A stretch of 64,000 bases of DNA from Lolium rigidum (lineage: Eukaryota; Streptophyta; Magnoliopsida; Poales; Poaceae). The position numbers and the translations under genes are program-made. Positions 41,671 to 53,073 of the stretch are shown here, in pieces (position 1 is the stretch's first letter; each line of letters starts with the position of its first letter). The DNA lies in NCBI RefSeq assembly GCF_022539505.1, contig NC_061513.1, forward strand, positions 348,855,696 to 348,919,695. The letters run 5' to 3'. The notes under the pieces were generated by a model. It was not told the DNA's origin, searched no databases, and saw nothing but the letters and a program-made list of their open reading frames with translations.

Positions 41671-43272
41671 TGATACGTCTCCGACGTATCGATAATTTCT
41701 TATGTTCTATGCCATATTATTGATGATACCTACATGTTTTATGCACACTTTATGTCATATTCGTGCATTTTCTGGAACTAACCTATTAACAAGATGCCGA
41801 AGTGCCAGTTCTCGTTTTCTGCTGTTTTTGGTTTCAGAAATCCTAGTAACGAAATATTCTCGGAATTGGACGAAACGAAGACCCGGGGTCCTATTTTTCC
41901 ACGGAGCTTCCGGAAGACCGAAGAACACACGAAGTGGGGCCACGAGGTGGCCAAACTATAGGGCGGCGCGGCCCAAGCCCTGGCCGCGCCGACCTATAGT
42001 GTGGGCCCCTCGTTAGCCCCCCGACTCTGCCCTTCCGCCTACTTAAAGCCTCCGTCGCGAAAACCCTGAGGCGAAAAACCACGATACGGAAAACCTTACT
42101 GAGACGCCGTCGCCGCCGATCCCATCTCGGGGGATTCTGGAGATCTCCTCCGGCACCCTGCCGGAGAGGGGATTCATCTCCCGGAGGACTCTACACCGCC
42201 ATGGTCGCCTCCGGAGTGATGAGTGAGTAGTTCACCCCTGGACTATGGGTCCATAGCAGTAGCTAGATGGTTGTCTTCTCCTCATTGTGCTTCATTGTTG
42301 GATCTTGTGAGCTGCCTAACATGATCAAGATCATCTATCCGTAATTCTATATGTTGTGTTTGTCGGGATCCGATGGATAGAGAATACCATGTCATGTTAA
42401 TTATCAAGTTATTATACATGTGTTGTTTATGATCTTGCATGCTCTCCGTTTCTAGTAGAGGCTCTGGCCAAGTTTTTACTTTTAACTCCAAGAGGGAGTA
42501 CTTATGCTCGATAGTGGGTTCATGCCCGCATTGACACTGGGACGAGTGACAGAAAGTTCTAAGGTTGTGTTGTGCTGTTGCCACTAGGGATAAAACATTG
42601 GCGCTATGTCCGAGGATGTAGTTGTTGATTACATTACGCACCATACTTAATGCAATTGTCTCGTTGCTTTGCAACTTAATACCGGAGGGGGTTCGGATGA
42701 TAACCTGAAGGTGGACTTTTTAGGCATAGATGCGGTTGGATGGCGGTCTATGTACTTTGTCGTAATGCCCAATTAAATCTCACTATACTTATCATGTCAT
42801 GTATGTGCATTGTTATGCCCTCTCTATTTGTAAATTGCCCGACTGTAATTTGTTCACCCAACATGCTTTTATCTTATGGGAGAGACACCTCTAGTGAACT
42901 GTGGACCCCGGTCCATTCTTTAATACTCGAAATACAAATCTGCTGCAATACTTGTTTTTACTATTTTCTCTGCAAACAATCATCTTCCACACAATACGGT
43001 TAATCCTTTGTTACAGCAAGCCGGTGAGATTGACAACCTCACTCTGTTTCGTTGGGGCAAAGTACTTTGGTTGTGTTGTGCAGGTTCCACGTTGGCGCCG
43101 GAATCTCTGATGTTGCGCCGCACTACATCCCGCCGCCATCAACCTTCAACGTGCTTCTTGGCTCCTCCTGGTTCGATAAACCTTGGTTTCTTTCTGAGGG
43201 AAAACTTGCTGCTGTGCGCATCATACCTTCCTCTTGGGGTTGCCCAACGAACGTGTGAAATACACGCCATCA
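41671..43272 (+). mobile_element. 5' LTR of Athila-lineage gypsy element 3
   Basis: 1602 bp, TGATACGTCTCCGACG...ACACGCCATCA, the same subfamily as element 2. It is followed by the spacer and primer site of element 3. Confidence 0.92.
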
Positions 43273-43283
43273 AGCTCTTTTTC

Positions 43284-43301
43284 TCGGCGCCGTTGTCGGG
43301 A
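43284..43301 (+). other. Primer-binding site of element 3 (altered)
   Basis: The sequence reads TTCTCGGCGCCGTTGTCGGG where element 2 reads TTCTGGCGCCGTTGTCGGG, with CTG written as CTCG. As printed, the terminal TGG that pairs with the tRNA CCA end is lost. The rest still matches tRNA-Asp. Confidence 0.75.
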
Positions 43302-43527
43302 GATCAAGACACGCCTGCAAGGGGAGTCTCCACTTCTCAATCTCTTTACTTTGTTTTTGTCTTGCTTTATTTTATTTACTACTTTGTTTGCTGCATTATA
43401 TCAAAACACAAAAAAATTAGTTGCTAGCTTTACTTTATTTGCTATCTTGTTTGCTATATCAAAAACACAAAAAAATTAGTTTACTTGCATTTACTTTATC
43501 TAGTTTGCTTTATTTACTATTGCTAAA

Positions 43528-45643
43528 ATGGCTACCCCTGAAAATACTAAGTTGTGTGACTTCACTAGCACAAATAATAATGATTTCTTATGCACACCTA
43601 TTGCTCCACCTGCTACTACAGCAGAATTCTTTGAAATTAAACCTGCTTTACTAAATCTTGTTATGCGAGAGCAATTTTCTGGTGTTAGTTCTGATTATGC
43701 TGCTGCCCATCTCAATAATTTTGTTGAACTATGTGAAATGCAAAAATATAAAGATGTAGATGGTGATATTATAAAATTAAAATTGTTCCCTTTCTCATTA
43801 AGAGGAAGAGCTAAAGATTGGTTGCTATCTCTGCCTAAGAATAGTATTGATTCCTGGACTAAATGCAAGGATGCTTTTATTGGTAGATATTATCCTCCTG
43901 CTAAAATTATATCTTTGAGGAGTAGCATAATGAATTTTAAACAATTGGATAATGAACATGTTGCTCAAGCTTGGGAAAGAATGAAATCTCCGGTTAAAAA
44001 TTGCCCAACCCATGGACTGACTACTTGGATGATCATCCAAACCTTCTATGCAGGACTAAATTTTTCTTCGCGGAATTTATTGGATTCAGCTGCTGGAGGT
44101 ACCTTTATGTCCATCACTCTTGGTGAAGCAACAAAGCTTCTTGATAATATGATGGTTAATTACTCTGAATGGCACACGGAAAGAGCTCCACAAGGTAAGA
44201 AGGTAAATTCTGTTGAAGAATCCTCTTCCTTGAATGATAAGGTTGATGCTATTATGTCTATGCTTGCGAATGATAGGACTAATGTTGATCCTAATAATGT
44301 TCCATTAGCTTCATTGGTTGCTCAAGAAGAACATGTTGATGTGAACTTCATTAAAAATAATAATTTCAACAACAATGCTTATCGGAACAATTCTAGTAAT
44401 AACTATAGGCCATATCCTTATAATAATGGTAACGGTTATGCTAATTATTATGGGAATTCTTACAACAATAATAGGAATACACCCCCTGGACTTGAAGCCA
44501 TGATTAAAGAATTTATTAGTACACAAACTGCCTTTAACAAATCTGTTGAGGAAAAGCTCAATAAAATTGATATTCTTGTTTCTAGAGTTGATAGTCTTGC
44601 CTCTGATGTTGATCTTTTGAAATCGAAAGTTATGCCTAATAGGAATATTGAAAATAAAATTGTTACTACAGCAAATGCCATCCAAGTTAGAATTAATGAG
44701 AATATAAGATTAATGGCTGAAACTGCGTGCTAGGTGGGATAGAGAAGAAAATGAAAAACTAGCTAAAAAAGAAAATGTAGCTAAAGTTTGGACTATTACC
44801 ACCACTAGCAATGCTAATGATTCATATGTTGCTGCGCCTCCTACTATCCATGATAAAATAATTGGTGTTGGCAATGCTTCTACTCCTAGTGCAAAGCGCG
44901 CAAAATTACCTGAAACTGCTAAAACTGCTGAAACTGCTTGTGATAAAGCTGCTGAATTTTTTTCCAACCTTGGGAATAATAATCCCATTGCTTTAGATTG
45001 TAATGATTTAGATTTTGATGATTGCCACATCTCTGAAGTTATAAAGTTCTTGCAAAAACTTGCTAAGAGTCCCAATGCTAGTGCTATAAATTTGGCTTTC
45101 ACAAAACATATTACAAATGCTCTCATAAAAGCTAGAGAAGAGAAACTAAAACTTGAAACTTCTATTCCTAGAAAGCTAGAGGATGGTTGGGAGCCCATCA
45201 TTAAAATGAGAGTCAAAGATTTTGATTGTAATGCTTTATGTGATCTTGGTGCAAGTATTTCTGTTATGCCTAAAAAAGTCTATGATATGCTTGACTTGCC
45301 ACCATTGAAAAACTGCTATTTGGATGTTAATCTCGCTGATAATGCTAAAAAGAAACCTTTGGGGAGAGTTGATAATGTTCATATTATGGTTAACAATAAC
45401 CTTGTCCCCGTTAATTTTGTTGTCTTGGATATTGAATGCAATGCATCTTGCCCCATTATATTGGGAAGACCTTTTCTTCGAACCGTTGGTGCTACTATTG
45501 ATATGAAGGAAGGTAATATTAAATATCAATTTCCTCTCAAGAAAGGTATGGAACACTTCCCTAGAAAGAGAATGAAGGTACCTTATGATTCTATCATTAG
45601 AACAAATTATGATGTTGATGCTTCATCTTTCGATGTTACTTGA
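43528..45643 (+). pseudogene. gag-protease gene of element 3
   Basis: Start MATPENTKLCDF (ATG 43528), stop after SFDVT at 45643. The first 401 codons are open and hold the gag domain (FPFSLRGRAKDWLLSLP), the Asn-rich linker and the coiled coil. A single one-base gain near 44719 (gaaactgcg against gaactgcg in element 2) shifts the frame. The protease then follows with DLGASISVMP (near 45247) and ILGRPFLRTVGA. Apart from that site the gene is complete, about 705 codons, with no polymerase. It is the best-preserved gag-protease copy with its N-terminus intact in the window. Confidence 0.9.
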
Positions 45644-47464
45644 GTTACACTTTTTGCGCCTAGCTGAAAGGCGTTAAAGAAAAGCGCTTATGGGAGACAA
45701 CCCATGTTTTTACTCCAGTATTTTTGTTTTATATTTGTGTCTTGGAAGTTGTTTACTACTGTAGCAACCTCTCCTTATCTTAGTTTTATGTTTTGTTGTG
45801 CCAAGTAAAGTCTTTGATAGAAAAGTAAGTACTAGATTTGGATTACTGCGCAGTTCCAGATTTCTTTGCTGTCACGAATCTGGGTCTATCTCCCTGTAGG
45901 TAGATCAGAAAATTACGCCAATTTACGAGCATGATCCTCAGATATGTACGCAACTTTCATTCAATTTGAGCATTTTCGTTTGAGCAAGTCTGGTGGCCTA
46001 ATAAAATCCATCTTTACGGACTGTTCTGTTTTGACAGATTCTGTCTTTTATTTCGCATTGCCTCTTTTGCTATGTTGGATGAATTTCTTTGATCCACTAA
46101 TGTCCAGTAGCTTTATGCAATGTCCAGAAGTATTAAGAATGATTGTGTCACCTCTGAACATGTGAATTTTTATTATGCACTAACCCTCTAATGAGTTGTT
46201 TCGAGTTTGGTGTGGAGGAAGTTTTCAAGGATCAAGAGAGGAATATGATGCAATATGATCAAGGAGAGTGAAAGCTCTAAGCTTGGGGATGCCCCGGTGG
46301 TTCACCCCTGCATATATTAAGAAGACTCAAGCGTCTAAGCTTGGGAATGCCCAAGGCATCCCCTTCTTCATCGACAACATTATCAGGTTCCTCCCCTGAA
46401 ACTATATTTTTATTCGGCCACATCTTATGTACTTTGCTTGGAGCGTCGGTTTGTTTTTGTTTTTTGTTTTGTTTGAATAAAATGGATCCTAGCATTCACT
46501 TTATGGGAGAGAGACACGCTCCGCTGTTGCATATGGACAAATATGTCCTTAGGCTCTACTCATAGTATTCATGGCGAAGTTTCTTCTTCATTAATTTGTT
46601 ATATGGTTGGAATTGGAAAATGCTACATGTAGTAACTCTAAAATGTCTTGGATAATTTGATACTTGGCAATTGTTGTGCTCATGTTTAAGCTCTTGCATC
46701 ATATACTTTGCACCCATTAATGAAGAAATACTTAGAGCTTGCTAATTTGGTTTGCATATTTGGTTTCTCTAGAGTCTAGATAACATCTAGTATTGAGTTT
46801 TGAACAACAAGGAAGACGGTATGGAGTCTTATAATGTTTACAATATGTCTTTTATGTGAGTTTTGCTGTACCGTTCATCCTTGTGTTTGTTTCAAATAAC
46901 CTTGCTAGCCTAAACCTTGTATCGAGAGGGAATACTTCTCATGCATCCAAAATACTTGAGCCAACCACTATGCCATTTGTGTCCACCATACCTACCTACT
47001 ACATGGTATTTATCCGCCATTCCAAAGTAAATTGCTTGAGTGCTACCTTTAAAATTCCATCATTCACCTTTGCAATATATAGCTCATGGGACAAATAGCT
47101 TAAAAACTATTGTGGTATTGAATATGTACTTATGCACTTTATCTCTTATTAAGTTGCTTGTTGTGCGATAACCATGTTTCTGGGGACGCCATCAACTATT
47201 CTTTGTTGAATATCATGTGAGTTGCTATGCATGTCCGTCTTGTCTGAAGCAAGAGAGATCTACCACCTTTATGGTTGGAGCATGCATATTGTTAGAGAGG
47301 AACATTGGGCCGCTAACTAAAGCCATGATTCATGGTGGAAGTTTCAGTTTGGACATATATCCTCAATCTCATATGAGAATAATAATTGCTGCCACATGCT
47401 TATGCATTAAAGAGGAGTCCATTATCTGTTGCCCATGTTGTCCCGGTATGGATGTCTAAGTTGA
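45644..47464 (+). mobile_element. 3' noncoding internal region of element 3 up to the assembly gap
   Basis: It matches element 1 (11306-13155) and element 2 (reverse). Landmarks are the structured block 45656-45704 and polypurine-like motifs near 46277 and 46336. No coding sequence was found; the frames at 46856 and 47217 are not preserved in the sister copies. It is cut by the run of N, so its 3' LTR is not seen. Confidence 0.85.
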
Positions 47465-47564
47465 NNNNNNNNNNNNNNNNNNNNNNNNNNNNNNNNNNNN
47501 NNNNNNNNNNNNNNNNNNNNNNNNNNNNNNNNNNNNNNNNNNNNNNNNNNNNNNNNNNNNNNNN
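47465..47564. other. Assembly gap, exactly 100 N
   Basis: The run is exactly 100 N, a conventional placeholder for a gap of unknown size. Sequence to the left is element 3 and to the right an unrelated LTR, so adjacency across it should not be trusted. Confidence 0.98.
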
Positions 47565-48482
47565 AAAGGTGACAGTGTGTGCACCGTGTGGGTCTCTTAG
47601 GCCATATTTCACGAATACTTACTCAATGTTGAATGGCGTAGTGAAGTGCTTATTTATATCTCTTTATGATTGCAACATGTTTTGTATCACAATTTATCTA
47701 TGTGCTACTCTAGTGATTTGTTATTAAAGTAGTTTATTCCTCCCGCACGTGTGCAAAGGTGACAAGTGTGTGCACCGTGTTAGTACTTGGTTTATGCTAT
47801 GATCATGATCTCTTGTAGATTGCGAAGTTAACTATTGCTATGATAATATTGATGTGATCTATTCCTCCTACATATGCATGAAGGTGACAGTGTGCATGCT
47901 ATGCTAGTACTTGGTTTAGTCTTTCGATCTATCTTACACTAAAGGTTACTAAAATATGAGCATTATTGTGGAGTTTGTTAACTCCGGCATTGAGGGTTCG
48001 TGTAATCCTACGCAATGTGTTCATCATCCAACAAAAGTGTAGAGTATGCATTTATCTATTCTGTTATGTGATCAATGTTGAGAGTGTCCACTAGTGAAAG
48101 TGTAATCCCTAGGCCTTGTTCCTAAATATCGCTATCGCTACTTGTTTACTCGTTTTATCTGCGTTACTACTGCTGCGTTACTACTGCTTGTTTACCGTCC
48201 TGGGCAAAGCACCGTTCGGTGCCGTTGCTACTACTTATTCATACCACCTGTATTTCACTATCTCTTCGCCGAACTAGTGCACCTATTAGGTGTGTTGGGG
48301 ACACAAGAGACTTCTTGCTTTGTGGTTGCAGTGGTTGCATGAGAGGGATATCTTTGACCTCTTCCTCCCTGAGTTCGATAAACCTTGGGTATCCACTTAA
48401 GGGAAACTTGCTGCTGTTCTACAAACCTCTGCTCTTGGAGGCCCAACACTGTCTACAAGAATAGAAGCTCCCGTAGACATCA
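47565..48482 (+). mobile_element. 3' part of an LTR from another gypsy family
   Basis: Ends 'ggaggcccaacactgtctac...gtagacatca'. The block 'gagttcgataaaccttgggt' and the LTR-like CA end suggest a Pooideae gypsy LTR. A motif AAAGGTGACAGTGTGTGCACC recurs three times with variation (near 47565, 47756 and 47880), the middle copy reading GACAAG for GACAG. No primer site follows. Angela-like internal sequence begins instead at 48483. Confidence 0.65.
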
Positions 48483-49056
48483 ATGAAGATCAAAGGCGCA
48501 AAGACAAAAGGGCCATATCATATCACATATGAACTGCATGTGATGTTAATCCTTTTATGCATCTTATTTTGCTTAGATCGCGACGGTAGCATTATAAGAT
48601 GATCCCTCACTAAAATCTCAAGATAATAAAGTGTTCATCCTTAGTAGCACCGTTATCAAGTCTTGTCGTTTCGAAGCATCTCGTGATGATCGGGTGTGAT
48701 AGATTCAATAAGTACATACAACGGGTGCAAGACAGTTTTGCACATGCGGATACTAAGGTGGCCTTGACGAGCCTAGCATGTACAGACATGGTCTCGGAAC
48801 ACATGATACCGAAAGGTAGAGCATGAATCATATGATTGATATGATGAACACTTTGAGTGTTCGCCATTGAAATCACACCTTTTCTCGTGATGATCGGGTT
48901 TAGGTGCGGTAGATTTGGTTCGTGTGATCACTAAGACAATGCGAGGGATATTGTTTTGAGTGGGAGTTCACCTAGATTTTTAATTATGTTGAATTAAAAT
49001 TTGAACTCAATTTGTCATAAACTTAGTCTAAACTATTGCAAATATATGTTGTAGAG

Positions 49057-52000
49057 ATGGCGTCCCCAATCAATTTTAACCAGTTCCTACGAAAGAAAAG
49101 CTTAAGAGCAACGGTAGCAACTTCACCGACTGGTTCCGTCATGTGAGGATCTTCCTCTCTGGCGGAAATCTGCAATATGTGCTTGATGCACCGCTAGGTG
49201 ACCCTCCTGCAAAAACTGAAACCGATGAAGTAAAAGCTGTTTACGAGACTCGGAAAACTCGGTACTCTCAAGTTCAGTGTGCCATCCTGTGCAGTCTGGA
49301 ATCCGATCTTCAAAAACGTTTTGAGCACCACGATCCGCATGAGTTGATGAATGAGCTGAAAGCTATTTTTGAGACTCATGCGGCCGTGGAATGCTATGAA
49401 GCATCGAAACATTTCTTCAGCCTGTATGATGGAAGAAGGCAGCTCCATTAGTGAGCACATGCTCGCCATGACCGGGCATGCGAAGAAACTCGATGACTTG
49501 GGAATAGTGATTCCTAACGGATCGGGAATTAATCGTGTCCTTCAATCACCGCCACCAAGTTACAAGAACTTTGTGATGAACTACAATATGCGTAACATGA
49601 ACAAGGAGTTACCTGAACTCTTTGGCATGCTAAAAGCTGCTGAGATTGAGATCAAGAAAGAGCACCAAGTGTTGATGGTCAACAAGACCACCAAGCTTCA
49701 AGAAACAGGGCAAGTCTAAGGGAAAATTCAAGAAGGGTGGCAAGAAAGCTGCCACGCCTCCTGTGAAACCTAAGAACGGCCCTAAGCCTCGATGCTGAGT
49801 GCTATTACCGCAAGGAGAAGGGACACCTGGAAGCGTAATTGCTCCAAGTATCCGGCTGATCCAAGAGCGGCCTTGTCAAGAAGAAGAAAGAAGGTATATC
49901 TGATATACATGTTATAGATGTTCATTTTATCGGTTCTCGTTCTAGTACTCGGGTATTTGATACCGGTTCGGTTGCTCATATTTGTAACTCGAAACAGAAC
50001 TAAAGAATAAACGACAACCGCTGAAAGATGAAGTGACGATGCGCGTTGGAAACGGATCCAAGGTCAATGTGATCGCAGTTGGCACACTTCCTCTACATCT
50101 ACCTTCGGGATTAGTTTTAAGCCTAAATAATTGTTATTATGTACCTGCGTTGAGCATGAACATTATATCTGGATCTTGTTTAATGCAAGACGGTTATTCA
50201 TTCAAGTCTGAGAATAATGGTTGTTCTATTTTTATGAATAATATCTTTTATGGTCGAGCACCCGAAAAGAATGGCTTATTTCTGTTAGATCTCGATAGTA
50301 GTGATACGCATATACATAACATTGATGCTAAACGAATTAAATTGAATGATAATTCTACTTATATGTGGCACTCGTCGTCTTGGTCATATTGGAGTGAAAC
50401 GCATGAAGAAACTCCATACCGATGGATTACTTGAATCACTTGACTTTGAGTCACTTGATAGATGCAAAGCATGTCTAATGGGAAAAATGACTAAGACTCC
50501 ATTTTCTGGTATGATGGAGCGAGCTACTGACTTATTTGAAATCATACATACCGATGTGTGGGACCAATGAGTGTAGCATCGCGCGGTGGTTATCGTTATG
50601 TTCTAACCTTCACAGATGATCTGAGTAGATATGGGTATATCTATTTCATGAAACATAAATCCGAAACTTTCGAGAAGTTTAAGGAATTCCAAAGTGAAGT
50701 AGAAAATCAACGTAACAAGAAGATCAAATTTCTACGATCCGATCGTGGAGGTGAATATCTGAGTTATGAGTTTGGCATGCATTTAAAGAAATGCGGAATA
50801 CTTTCACAATTGACACCGCCGGGAACACCACAACGAAACGGTGTGTCCGAACGTCGTAATCGAACTCTCTTAGATATGGTTCGTTCTATGATGTCTCTTA
50901 CTGATTTGCCGTTATCATTTTGGAGTTATGCATTAGAGACAGCCGCATTCACTTTAAATAGAGCACCATCAAAATCCGTAGAAACGACACCGTATGAATC
51001 ATGGTTTAATAAGAAACCTAAGCTGTCGTTCCTTAAAGTTTGGGGTTGCGAAGCCTATGTAAAAAGTTACAACCGGACAAGCTAGAACCCAAAGCGGAGA
51101 AATGCATCTTCATAGGATACCCTAAGGAAACTATAGGGTACACTTTCTATCACAGATCCGAAGGCAAAATCTTTGTTGCTAAGAACGGAACCTTTCTTGA
51201 GAAAGAATTTCTCACTAAAGAAGTGACTGGAAGAAAAGTAGAACTCGATGAGATTAATGAATCTATACTCGTTGATCGGAGTAGCGCAAGATCGGAAATT
51301 GTACCTGTACCGCCTACACCGGCAACAGAGGAAGCTAATGATAATGATCATGAAACTTCGAACGAGGAAACTACCGAACCTCGCAGATCGACAAGGGAAC
51401 GTACCACTCCTGATTGGTATGATCCTTGTCTAAATGTCATGATTGTGGATAACAATGATGAGGACCCCGCGACGTATGAAGAAGCGATGATGAGCCCAGA
51501 TTCCAACAAATGGCAAGAAGCCATGAAATCCGAAATGGGATCCATGTATGATAACAAAGTATGGACTTTGGTAGACTTACCCGATAGCCGAAAGGTCGTC
51601 GAGAATAAATGGATCTTCAAGAGAAAAACAGATGCTGATGGTAATATTACTGTCTATAAAGCTCGACTTGTCGCAAAGGGTTTCCGACAAATTCAAGGAG
51701 TTGACTACGATGAGACTTTATCACCCGTAGCGAAGCTAAAATCTGTGAGGATTTTGTTAGCAATAGCTGCATTTTTCGATTATGAGATTTGGCATATGGA
51801 TGTCAAAACGGCGTTCCTTAATGGAGACATTGAGGAAGAGTTGTATATGGTACAACCCAAAGGTTTTGTCGATCCTAAAAATGCTGACAAAGTATGCAAA
51901 CTTCAGCGTTCAATCTATGGACTGAAGCAAGCATCAAGAAGTTGGAACCGACGCTTTGATAAGGTGATCAAAGACTTCGGGTTTATACAAAGGTCATGGA

Positions 52001-53039
52001 GAGGCCCGTATTTACAAGAAAGTGAGTGGGAGCTCAGTAGCATTCCCGATATTATATGTAGATGACATATTATTGATTGGGAATGATATAGAACTATTAA
52101 GCAGTGTAAAAGGTTATTTGAATAACAGTTTTTCAATGAAAGACCTTGGTGAAGCATCGTATATATTAGGCATCAAGATTTATAGAGATAGATCAAGACG
52201 CCTAATAGGGCTATCACAGAGTACATACCTAGACAAGATTCTAAAGAAGTTTAGAATGGACGAAAGTAAGAAAGGGTTTTTACCTATGTTACTGAGCAAG
52301 GTCTTGAGTAAGACTCAAGGACCGGCTACGACAGAAGAAAGAGAAAGGATGAATCAGATCCCCTATGCTTCGGCAAGTAGGCTCTATTATGTATGCCATG
52401 CTATGTACAAGACCGGATATAGCGCATGCTCTTAGTTTGACTAGCAGATATCAAAGTGATCCAGGAATGGAACACTGGACAGCGGTCAAGAATATCCTGA
52501 AGTACTTGAAAAGAACTAAGGATATGTTTCTTTGTTATGGAGGTGACCAAGAGCTCGTTGTAACAAGTTACACCGATGCAAGTTGGAACACTGATCCTGA
52601 TGACTCTAAGTCACAGTCTGGGTACGTGTTTATATTGAATGGTGTTGCAGTAAGTTGGGAAAGCTCGAGCGAGTGCACGGTGGCGAAGTCTTCAACAGAA
52701 TCGGAGTACATAGCGGCTTCGCAGGCTTCATCGAAGCGGTATGGATGAAGAGGTTCATTGTAGAGCTTGGTGTGGTTCCTATTGCATTGGACCCACTAGT
52801 CATATACTGTGACAACATGGGTGCCATCGCCAATGCACAAGAACCAAGGTCACACAAGAGGCTGAAGCATATCAAGCTGCGTTACCACTCGATTCGCAAG
52901 TACATCGAAGATGGAGAAGTAAAGATTTGCAAAGTACACACTCGATCCGAATGTAGCAGATCCGTTGACTAAAGCTCTCCCTAGGGCAAAGCATGACCAA
53001 CACCGGAATGCCATGGGTGTTAGGTTCCTTACAATGTAA
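49057..53039 (+). pseudogene. gag-pol polyprotein gene of the Angela/BARE-like element
   Basis: Start ATG 49057 (MASPINFN), stop at 53037-53039 after RFLTM. Parts in order: gag (NFTDWFRHVRIFLSGGNLQ; EECEASKHFF-type block near 49400); a zinc knuckle near 49800-49840 with its second Cys codon TGC read as CGC; protease FDTGSVAHICNSK near 49956; a GAG-pre-integrase segment near 50370 (HCRLGHIGV after correction of frame); integrase core near 50555-51060 (FTDDLSRYGYIYFMK, LRSDRGGEYLS, GVSERRNRTLLDMVRSMM); reverse transcriptase near 51550-52230 (KWIFKRKTDADGN, MDVKTAFLNG, YVDDILLIGND at 52055); and RNase H near 52560-52960 (YTDASWN, SSTESEYIAAS, YCDNMGAIA). About ten frame changes separate these, many at CAG/CTG sites. 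Confidence 0.9.
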
Positions 53040-53060
53040 TCTAGATTATTGACTCTAGTG

Positions 53061-53073
53061 CAAGTGGGAGATC
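53061..53073 (+). other. Polypurine tract of the Angela/BARE-like element
   Basis: CAAGTGGGAGATC directly precedes the TGTTGGAGATATGCCC start of the 3' LTR, matching the conserved plus-strand primer position in this lineage. Confidence 0.8.
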
